This document shows positions 25,501-37,500 of a DNA stretch of 64,000 bases, in pieces. Every line of letters starts with the position of its first letter. Position 1 is the stretch's first letter. The stretch spans positions 5,525,963-5,589,962 of the forward strand of contig NC_135551.1 of NCBI RefSeq assembly GCF_964340395.1, read 5' to 3'. The stretch comes from Glandiceps talaboti (Eukaryota; Hemichordata; Enteropneusta; Spengelidae). Position numbers and translations under genes: made by a program. The notes under the pieces were generated by a model. That model made no database searches. It was not told where the DNA came from and was given only the letters and a program-made list of their open reading frames with translations.

Positions 25501-28500
25501 TGAACCTAAATCAAACAGACTTAGATATGTTGTGTCTGCTTGTTGGACATGGAACATGCCTACAACAATAAAGGATTGGTCGGGTATGGGGGATCATATC
25601 ACGATGAAAATGGATATGCACATGTATGTCATAGAACACTGTCCTAATACCAACTTTGAATGTGATCTGTTCAAGTATGTCTGAGTTATGGCTTTGGACA
25701 TGGAAAATTCACAAACAAAATGGCTGCCAGGCAGCCATATTGGATCGTATCATGACGAAAATGGATATGCACATGTATGTCATAGAACACTGTCCTAATA
25801 CCAACTTTGAATGAGATCTGTTCAAGCATGTCTGAGTTATGGCTTTGGACATAGAAAAATCGCAAACAAAATGGCTGCCAGGCGGCCATATTGGATCGTA
25901 TCACAACAACAATGAATATGCACATGTATGTCATAGAACACTGTCCTAATGCCAACTTTGAATGAGATCTGTTCAAGCATGTCTGAGTTATGGCTTTGGA
26001 CATGGAAATTCACAAACAAAATGGCTGCCAGGCGGCCATATGGGATCGTATCATGACAACAATGAATATGCACATATATGCTATAGAACACTGTCCTAAT
26101 ACCAACTTTGAATGAGATCTGTTCAAGCATGTCTGAGTTATGGCTTTGGACATAGAAAAATCGCAAACAAAATGGCTGCCAGGCAATAATATTGGATCGT
26201 ATCACAACAACAATGAATATGCACATGTATGTCATAGAACACTGTCCTAATACCAACTTTGAATGAGATCTGTTCAAGCATGTCTGAGTTATGGCTTTGG
26301 ACATGGAAATTCACAAACAAAATGGCTGCCAGGCAGCCATATGGGATCGTATCATGACAACAATGAATATGCACATATATGCCATAGAACAATGTCCTAA
26401 TACCAACTTTGAATGAGATCTGTTCAAGCATGTCTGAGTTATGGCTTTAGACAGGGAAAATTTGCAAACAAAATGGCTGCTAGGCGGCCATATTGGATCG
26501 TATCATGAAACAAATTGACGTGCATATGTATGCCATTGTATGTTGCCCCTGTACCAAGTTTGAAAAAAATTGGTCCAGGCATCTCCAAGAAACGGCTGCG
26601 GACGGACGGACGGACACATGGACGCACAGACAGACGGAACCCAATCCATAAGTCCCCGTCCCGGACTTCATCCGGCGGGGACTAACTATATCACAGCAAG
26701 CTTTTTTAGTAAATTGAGAAAGTGTGCATTCTTACATGTTTTTCCTTTCATGAGATGTGCATATTCCAAGTAGTTTAACCTTATTTTGAGAGCTGAGAGC
26801 ATTCTACCTGACTTTTTTTACCTTGCATACCTGGCTAGCATTTTTTTTTTCAAATTGACACTTATTTATATAAGTTTCTAATCTTTAGGTGTGTAGTTTC
26901 CTAGAAATCTGTACTGAAAGGTGAGTGTGTTCACTATGACTTTCCTTACCTTTAGAGGCATGTGCATTCCTTGCTAACTTCCGGGCTATTCTACATCTGG
27001 GGGATAACTTCAAACCTTTTCCCTTGCTACTGACATTACTTATTACAGTACTTTCTGATTGGTTAGATTCAGTCTCAAACTTATCAGTGTCTGCATCTAG
27101 TAAGATAACAACAGTCAGATTTATTCTCAAACTTATCAGTGTCTGCATCTAGTAAGATAACAACAGTTAGATTTATTCTCAAACTTATCAGTGTCTGCAT
27201 CTAGTAAGATAACAACAGTAGATTTATTCTCAAACTTATCAGTGTCTGCATCTAGTAAGATAACAACAGTTAGATTTATTCTCAAACTTATCAGTGTCTG
27301 CATCTAGTAAGATAACAACAGTTAGATTCATTGTCAAAATTATCAGTGTCTGCATCTAGTAAGATAACAACAGTAGATTCATTGTCAAACTTATCAGTCT
27401 CTGCATCTAGTAAGATAACAACAGTTAGATTCATTCTCAAACTTATCAGTGTCTGCCTCTAGTAAGATAACAACAGTTAGATTCAGTCTCAAACTTATCA
27501 GTGTCTGCCTCTAGTAAGATAACAACAGTTAGATTTATTCTCAAACTTATGAGTGTCTGCATCTAGTAAGATAACAACAGTTAGATTCATTCTCAAACTT
27601 ATCAGTGTCTGCATCTAGTAAGATAACAACAGTTAGATTTATTCTCAAACTTATCAGTGTCTGCATCTAGTAAGATAACAACAGTTAGATTTATTCTCAA
27701 ACTTATCAGTGTCTGCATCTAGTAAGATAACAACAGTAGATTCATTCTCAAACTTATCAGTCTCTGCATCTAGTAAGGGGCGACATCGAAATCAAAAGCA
27801 TCGTAATTACGCGTCGTAACGAGTAAAGACTAGTAGCTACTAGTAGTGACGATGTACTACGAGAAACGGGAGATAATGAGGTGTTCAAGTTCATGAATAA
27901 CTGACAATGGATAATAAGTTTACCTTTCTTTGTTTCCCTTAACGATGTCATCTTTACGCGTAGATGCACGTAATTTGTGGTTGCCGACACACAATAGATA
28001 GTGATTCTCACCTTCCTTGTTTCCAATAATGACAATCGTCTTTTATCGTAGTAGGTCGTAGTTTTCGATCGTCAAAGAAATCCATGCACTGCAGCCAGAA
28101 ATGTGCTAATGAAGTACATGTTCTCATGAGTACAAATTCATTGGCGATATTTGAAGGTATCATCAAAGAGAATCAATACGCAAGAAATCCAAGTTTCAAT
28201 ACTGCAGCATCATATACGAAGGTGAACGAATGTTCCCATATATGAATAAACAAGCGTGGAAAGTACCACGCATTGACCGCAACAATTTATACTAAAATGT
28301 AACTATTTATATACTGTTGCGACACATGTATTATCGTCATCCACAAAACAATTTTGTTTCAAAAAATTGGCTACCATAGCACTGTTTTGGCATCTCTGTT
28401 CAGCGATGTTTCAAAGCTTTGTTTGCTGTATTCTTCGCCTTCGCCTTTGATTTGTTTAATATGGCTATTTACGAAAGCCGCCCCTTGGCACTTCATGAAA

Positions 28501-31500
28501 ACAACCCCGTCGGCTTTCATGTTGCGATCGTACATTTTCATTTTCACACCTTTGGTATTATACATATCGGCAAGTATGGGAAGTGCTTCGCCATGGCCTT
28601 TGATTGCTATTCAGTAACACCGCTCTTTGTATTTCATATCGGAGATGAATGATCTTGATTCAGGGTGATTAGATTATCATATACGCTTATGGTTTCATTT
28701 AATTCCCAAGAATTCAAATATAACAGCACAACTTTGTATTGGAAAGACACAGTTTTTTTGTAATGTTTCATTTGTGTACGACTGAAATATTTTTACTGTG
28801 CCATACATAATCACTGATAAATGGTAATTCGGAGTGTGCGAACATATTTTATTTTTTACAAACAAGCCTGAAAAGTACCACGCATATACCGCAACAATTT
28901 ATACTAAAAGTAACTATTTATACTCTTGCAACATAGTGAAATCATCCTCCACAAAACGTTTTTGTAAAACAAAATTGGCTACAATACCACTGTTTTGACA
29001 TCTCTGTTTTAGCAATGTTTCAAAGCTTTGTTTTCCATATCCATCGGCTGATTTTTTAAGGCTATTTATGAAAGCCGCTCCTTGGCACTTCATGTAAATA
29101 TGACTGAAAACAATCAACCTCATCGGCTTTCATGTTGCGATCGTATATTTCAGTTTCACACCTTTGGTATCATAGGTATCGCGGCAAGTATGGAAAGTGC
29201 TTCACTGTGGCCTTTGATTGCCATTCAGTAACACCGCTCCTTTGTATTTCATATGGGGAGATGAATGATAACAAATTACTATTAACTCTGTTGTCTTTCA
29301 TTTTACAATAACAGATTCATTTTCACAAATACACCCTTGGTATGGTATGTATCGGGAGACAGGGCGATTATCAATATCATATACGTTTATGGGTTTTTGA
29401 ACGCCAAGAATTCACACACAATCTAACAACTTTGTGTCAGAAAGACACACTCGTTTTGTTTTGTAATGTTTCATTTGTATACTACGAAAGTATTTTTACT
29501 GTGTCCCTCATAACCACTGAATAAAATGGCTACACTTCGTCTGTTGACAGTGTAAATAATGTGTACGTAGTATTAATGTAACATTTCTTATACAGCAGAT
29601 ACGACATTCCCGCTGCCGGATTATCGTTGAAAGGAACTACTAGTTTTTATAAACACTGTTTTTCGACTAATTTTTTTTTAAAACCATGTATTGCATCTTC
29701 TGAGTGTTCTGTTATTTCTTTGTAATCATGTAATCTATTGCCTGTTTTGTAATTGTTTAGCGTAATTTTCAAACATGTAAGTGTAATTGGATGTATTTAC
29801 TGTAATAGGAAATTCACTACCGGTACATGCAATGATTTAACCGCCTGTTCATCATGATCTTTGATCATCATTTGTTTACGCCGCCCCTTAACACTAAGTA
29901 AGATTATATTTTTGTATGACTGATAATAAAAGAATCGGACTGGCTTTCATATTTGCCATCACACATTTCCCGAAGTTTCACACCACCACTGCCGCACAGA
30001 CAAAAGTAAAAATTCACAGGCTTTTATACTGCATTCACTTTCAACATATGATGCCGACATTGTACACACTGTATAAAAGTCTGTACATTTCACATCTACT
30101 TCACTCTGGCTCGCCTTTTCGAAGCAACACCATCTAATAGTTTCTATCCAGTTCACCAACGTTCTAATTTCAAAATGCCGTGTAGTCGTGTAGAGGTAGA
30201 GTGGTTAGAGCCAGCCAGAGACAAGGGAAAAGTCACGTCAATTTCAGTTAGGTACGTTCGTCCCCGTAACTTTCACCAAGGTGATGTTGTCAAGGTAAAA
30301 TGTAGGAAGACCTGGTACAAAGCGAAGGTGCTTGGAACAAATGGTTCGTAACTACTTTTAAACTTTTCAACTTTCGTCTTTTTGATTGCCAATAATCCTG
30401 TCTTGCTTTTATTTGAAAACAATTGAAATGACGATCAGGCAGAAACATTAAATAACCCACGTTTGTCCCTATGCTGTGTTGGTCACCATAAAGTTTTGAA
30501 TGCCCAAACATTTTGTGAAAGTCGGATATATACAATGTATATTCAATACTGAGACGATAGTAGATACTGAGTATACACAAATATTGTATAGTTGTCCGAC
30601 ATTTATCAGAAATTTCGTTCAGAAATGACCCTCACTAAATCTTGTAACACTTCGATACTGGATATTAAAGTACTATATTTAAAAAATATCCACTATAATT
30701 TTTTGCGATTATGTTGTCTTTGAAAACTGAGGAAGACGGTTGTTACACATGATTTGTATTTTGATATCATTTCTTTTTTATCTCAACAGCACACAAGTCT
30801 AGTCAGCAGTCAGAATCCAGCTCAGATGAGGAGGATGATGTTCCATTATCCTGTATTAATAGTAGTGACAGAACCAAACCACTACCAACCGCCAGTATTC
30901 TGTTCATCTTCACCAGCACCAAGACTTGCAACTCTCCAACCGATTACTTCACTATCGGCTACACATCCTTCACCAGTACTTTCAACTCCTCGACCGACCA
31001 ATTCACCATCAGCTGTACATAGTATATCTCCACCACGCATGTCAACAGTGTTGTCAAAATCACCAACCCCGCCGCTGCCTACAGCTACAAGAACATCACC
31101 CCCGCTCCGCATGTCATCACCAAGATTACCAACTCCGCCACAGCGTACAAGAACATCGTCCCTGATCCGCATATCACCAATGCCGTCACCAAAATCACCA
31201 ACCCCGCCACCCGTTACAATACAACATCAGCCTCCCGTCTTCAGTTTTCACCAATCCAACCTGAACTATCACTTCCAGAACTCGACAACCTCACTCCGTT
31301 TTTGCTGCCAGAACACAAATCATTCACCACTCTGGGCCTATCCCAAACAGAAGTTATGGTACGAATGTACCACATGACGGTAGACATGAAAAATAGTATG
31401 GATGCGATGCAACGCTTTATTGGAATGAAAAATGACGATGATACTCTGGCCCAACCTCTCCCATCCGCTACTCCTATCGTTGATCCTGCCATACCCGATG

Positions 31501-34500
31501 ACAACAACACAATGAGAAAGCTTTTTCAGCCAAAACCAACACCGGTATTTGCAGCACTAACCGGGAAAGAAGTCGTTATTGGAAAGCCTGACAGCGGAGT
31601 AAAAATTTCGTGATATGTGTATTGTATCTGACTAATGTGTGCTGTTGTGAAGTGTTCAGTGTGTGAAGAACAATTCTGCATGGGTGATGTTGTCTTTGTG
31701 GTGGTTTGACTAGTCTAAGAATCGTTTGGCCTGGAAAGCTCCAACCCTTTCCTACATTTATATATTTGTGTACAGGTGACAGTGTTGTTGAAGCGCGTGT
31801 CATGCCATCATCAACACCAGCCAGTGAACTGTCAGAATGTTGTGCTGCAAATTCCATGATATATCTCAATATCTCAAAAAGTAGTAGTGATCATTCTCGT
31901 CCACTTTCCGCGTGTCATTTCGTATAGTAGTCGCTTTAGCATCAATATTGGCGGTATAGTTGGTTGCAACTTTGAACCGCTTGTTTGGTGCAACCATCCA
32001 TCTGGAAATGGTAGTAATGCTGACACCGTGCTCCCTTAACTTCGGGTCATTTTCGTAAAGTTGTTCCTGGATTTGTTTAATGGTCACCCCACAGTTACTA
32101 GTCGTTTCCCGTCTTCGCTGATGGGCCTTGAAACCATTACTTTCTATGAATGCGGTTGCATCTGTTATCACTGAGGGGAATAGTTTGAATGTCTCCGGTC
32201 TCCCAGCACCTTCTCTCTTACCACCACGACCTTGCTTTGGTTTGGCGAACTCTTGATTGTCCACGATTGGGGTGAACGTAAGTTAGTTGTAAGGCGTAAC
32301 GTTGAAACGAAGATCAGGGCCCTGAAAAGGGCCGAAGGGGAAAATATTCCCCGTACCTTCTGATCTTCGTTGGGCTAAATGACGGAGGAAAGACATGTTT
32401 ACTGTTCGAAAGCTATAGAATGAATGTCAACTTTGCAAAAAGCATGCGTGAATGTGACTTGTACAGGAAATAAAGTTTGTTTTTTTTACATGATAATGAA
32501 ATGAGGAAGACTACGCGTAAATGGTTGTAGTTTGGGCTCATGAATAACAGACAATGGATGTTTACTTTTTATTGTCTTCAAGCTAAGGTTCATGAATATG
32601 CGTTGAGACTTATGAATATTCACCGTAGTACATCGTAACTACTAGTAGCTACTCGTCTTTACTCGTTATGACGCGTAATTACGATGCTTTTGATTTCGAT
32701 GTCGCCCCTAAGATAACAAGTTTACAGAGAATTCTTACATCTAAATATTGCACCACGTCTTAAATCACTAATAATTAAGCTCTATGTGAAAAACCAACAT
32801 TTTTGACAAGATGAAGTACAAATACTGGGGATATGGATTAATAACACGGAAAACATGTTACGATAAATGTTTGTAAATTTACTACTAGTATACATGTATA
32901 CAGGTTTGTAAATTTACTAGTACTATACATGTATACAGGTTTGTAAATTTACTAGTACTATACATGTACACAGGTTTGTAAATTTACTAGTACTATACAT
33001 GTATACAGGTTTGTAAATTTACTACTAGTACTATACATGTATACAGGTTTGTAAATTTACTACTAGTACTATACATGTATACAGGTTTGTAAATTTACTA
33101 GTACTATACATGTATACAGGTTTGTAAATTTACTAGTACTATACATGTATACAGGTTTGTAAATTTACTACTAGTACTATACATGCATACAGGTTTGTAA
33201 ATTTACTAGTACTATACATGTATACAGGTTTGTAAATTTACTAGTACTATACATGTATACAGGTTTGTAAATTTACTAGTACTATACATGTATACAGGTT
33301 TGTAAATTTACTACTAGTATACATGTATACAGGTTTGTAAATTTACTAGTACTATACATGTATACAGGTTTGTAAATTTACTAGTACTATACATGTATAC
33401 AGGTTTGTAAATTTACTACTAGTATACATGTATACAGGTTTGTAAATTTACTACTAGTATACATGTATACAGGTTTGTAAATTTACTAGTACTATACATG
33501 TATACAGGTTTGTAAATTTACTACTAGTACTATACATGTATACAGGTTTATAAATTTACTAGTACTATACATGTATACAGGTTTTTAAATTTACTACTAG
33601 TACTATACATGTACACAGGTTTGTAAATTTACTACTAGTACTATACATGTATACAGGTTTGTAAATTTACTAGTACTATACATGTACACAGGTTTGTAAA
33701 TTTACTAGTACTATACATGTACACAGGTTTGTAAATTTACTAGTACTATACATGTATACAGGTTTGTAAATTTACTACTAGTATACATGTATACAGGTTT
33801 GTACATTTACTACTAGTATACATGTACACAGGTTTGTAAATTTACTAGTACTATACATGTATACAGGTTTGTAAATTTACTAGTACTATACATGTATACA
33901 GGTTTGTACATTTACTACTAGTACTATACATGTATACAGGTTTGTAAATTTACTAGTACTATACATGTATACAGGTTTGTAAATTTACTAGTACTATACA
34001 TGTATACAGGTTTGTAAATTTACTACTAGTACTATACATGTATACAGGTTTGTAAATTTACTAGTACTATACATGTATACAGGTTTGTAAATTTACTACT
34101 AGTACTATACATGTATACAGGTTTGTAAATTTACTACTAGTACTATACATGTATACAGGTTTGTAAATTTACTAGTACTATACATGTATACAGGTTTGTA
34201 AATTTACTACTAGTACTATACATGTATACAGGTTTGTAAATTTACTAGTACTATACATGTATACAGGTTTGTAAATTTACTACTAGTACTATACATGTAT
34301 ACAGGTTTGTAAATTTACTACTAGTACTATACATGTATACAGGTTTGTAAATTTACTAGTACTATACATGTATACAGGTTTGTAAATTTACTACTAGTAC
34401 TATACATGTATACAGGTTTGTAAATTTACTAGTACTATACATGTATACAGGTTTGTAAATTTACTACTAGTACTATACATGTATACAGGTTTGTAAATTT

Positions 34501-37500
34501 ACTAGTACGATACATGTATACAGGTTTGTAAATTTACTAGTACGATACATGTATACAGGTTTGTAATTTTACTAGTACTATACATGTATACAGGTTTGTA
34601 AATTTACTACTAGTACTATACATGTATACAGGTTTGTAAATTTACTACTAGTACTATACATGTATACAGGTTTGTAAATTTACTAGTACTATACATGTAT
34701 ACAGGTTTGTAAATTTACTACTAGTACTATACATGTATACAGGTTTGTAAATTTACTAGTACTATACATGTATACAGGTTTGTAAATTTACTACTAGTAC
34801 TATACATGTATACAGGTTTGTAAATTTACTAGTACTATACATGTATACAGGTTTGTAAATTTACTAGTATTATACCTGTATACAGGTTTGTAAATTTACT
34901 ACTAGTACTATACATGTATACAGGTTTGTAAATTTACTAGTATTATACCTGTATACAGGTTTGTAAATTTACTACTAGTACTATACATGTATACAGGTTT
35001 GTAATTTTACTAGTACTATACATGTATACAGGTTTGTAAATTTACTAGTACTATACATGTATACAGGTTTGTAAATTTACTACTAGTACTATACATGTAT
35101 ACAGGTTTGTAAATTTACTACTAGTACTATACATGTATACAGGTTTGTAAATTTACTAGTACTATACATGTATACAGGTTTGGGCACAAATTTAAATGAA
35201 TAATCAGATTGGCACCAGTCCCTTGAAAGAATTTTTTTGTCTCATTAAATCGTCAAATGTTTTCAATTTGTTCTTCATTTCAATATTGTGAAGGAAAATG
35301 GGGTCAACTCTTTTTATTTTTCAGTTTACTAGTAGCACTAATAGTCTCTCAAGGGCTTAGTGTTTACCAATATATACAGTATATCAATGTTAACCAAACC
35401 TCTTGGCCAGACTGCCGAGCATACACACATATACAGACAGACAAGGCCTATTTGGAGAAGCTTCCATTACCCATTGCAGAAATGTTTACAAATAAAGCAC
35501 TTTTCTCAATTCTCAGTATTTCAATTTAAAGTGGAACGTCACTTCAGAAAATGCATTTTTAATAATTTATGGTTCTGGATAGTCATTTGATAATTTTACA
35601 TCACTGTGACAAAATGAAGAATTGTGAAGAAACATAAGAGTTGAAACTTGTTCCTCATTCATTGTTCAGTAGCATCCATTTTTTTTCCTACCTAGACTTG
35701 CAGCTACATGTATATACTTTTTTTTCCTACCTAGACTTCCAGCTATACACTTTTCACCATCATCATTTATTTGAATTGTTGGGATTTCCAGTGTTCTGGT
35801 TGGTATGGGAGGTGGTGTCCAGTCAACAGGTAACTCATTAAAACATTTCAAAGTGTACCTACAGACAGAAAGAATATAAATACTGGTTAATGACAGTCTT
35901 AGTTCAGTTATCAATGTTAATGTCAAAGTGTACATGTACCTTCAGTGTAGAAAGAACACATAGACTGGTTGATGATGGAGGTCCAGTCAAGTCATCACAT
36001 AACTGTGGGATACTTCTCAGTAAATGTTTTCAATTTTGTCAAAACAGAACATGTGATAATTATACTTTCCTAGATATCATTGATCTGTCCATGAATTAAT
36101 TGGCATATCCTTTTTTTCAACTCTCTTATAAATGAAAAACTTTGTCTCTTCTTTACATTTACTGACTCAGGTACAAAGAACTGAATACATAAGATGACTG
36201 ACAACAGAGGTCTAGTTCAGTCTTTATGTAATTCTGTGAGTTGATCAAGGTTTATAACTTTGTCAAACCTCACTGACTGAACATTAGTCTTGAGGCTATC
36301 AGTGGCTTTAAAGATCTCTCTTCACCCTGTCACGAGAACAAATTTGAGGACGCTGGACTATAGACTATTTGAATATCTACTTTTCAGATATATTTGTTTA
36401 TAAATCTGTTCTGAATCATGTCTCTGTTTTCTTCGATTTTCATACAAGTACATTACATAGGAATTGGTCTTTAATTTGCAATATTAGTTGTCAGTACACA
36501 CCCCTTCAAATTTCAAGGAGTACATTTGAGTATATTTTTTACAGCTGGTGGTTTCTCCTACCTTGGTGCTGTTGAACCTTCCACTGTCCCAAGTACTACT
36601 AATGATTTCACAACTGTCTTATCAAAGCTGAATGTAAACTTATCACACCCCTCTGCAGGTACAACATAACATGGAATATCATTGGCTGTTGACAGCTTTG
36701 CCACCAGTTCTTTAGCATTTAGAACCAATTCACTGCCAGCTTTCTTAGCCTTTTGAACATCTACAGAAAACAAATACAGGTTGAGTAGACAAATGTGAGC
36801 ATATACACCAAATATGATGTTTTCATAAAACTAATTCAGAACATTTGCCAGAGATGTGTACAAATATTGACTCTGAACATTTGCTACTGACTCAGTGATG
36901 AACTTTGGTTAAAACCAGTATTGTGTAAGGTTAATTTTGGATGAAAGTTTGAATAAATAAACACATTTCATGAAAGGGTCACTGATTGGATAATCTTCAC
37001 TAAATAAGATGACATGCTGCAGTGAGCTCCAATCAAATTAGCTTTTACAAAATGACAATTTCAATAATGGGCTGATGCATGTATACTAAATAATTTTATT
37101 GATCAGCAGTGGAGAACTGGGTTTGTACTTTTCATATTGCTTCAAAAGTGGGAACTTTGGCTGCAATCGTCGACACCAAATTTCACATTATAATGTTAAT
37201 TCTATTCTACATATGGTGACAGGGCTTTCAGTGTGTATGCTCCTCTCCTAAACTGTGGAATAGTTTACAGCTTGAGCTTCGACTACTTGAGAAATTTGCT
37301 CCTTTCAAGAAGAGTCTTAAAACGTATATTTTCCGACAATGCTATTAATTATGTTTTTAAATTGATTGCTAATTTATAAATCCGTTTTTTTGTTTTAGTG
37401 ACGCTTTTTAAATATTCATTGTGTTCTTATGCTAGATTTTTGTTGTTGCTCTTTTGCCAGTCTTTCTCATTTTGTAATGTCCAGACTGCTGAGACATGTT

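Larger units (their letters stand above)
27777..32708. mobile_element. 4.9-kb TIR element with TAA target duplication and cargo genes (PIF/Harbinger-like ends)
   Basis: Inverted repeats of about 85 bp starting GGGGCGACATCGAAATCAAA, flanked by TAA (27774-27776; 32709-32711). The pre-insertion site is known exactly because 13 neighbouring repeat units carry CTAGTAAGATAAC uninterrupted. Contains a two-copy gene fragment (28255-29280), a divergent TATA pair, a plus-strand two-exon gene and a minus-strand gene. No recognisable DDE transposase is complete, so mobility was probably supplied in trans. Confidence 0.88.

Noticed and set aside
25686-26431. Minus-strand frames of 97-155 codons
   Set aside because: They follow the ~151-bp tandem repeat exactly; the protein repeats mirror the DNA repeat and no start, domain or splice context supports a gene.
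30882-31172. 96-codon minus frame opposite the Pro/Ser-rich cargo exon
   Set aside because: Antisense shadow of a repetitive CCA/ACC-rich coding stretch.
30175-32264. Retroviral or viral origin of the cargo genes
   Set aside because: No protease, polymerase or envelope motif; the ends and TWA duplication are those of a DNA transposon.
32869-35182. CRISPR-like array
   Set aside because: There are no unique spacers; units are contiguous variants of one 35/38-bp minisatellite in a eukaryotic intron.
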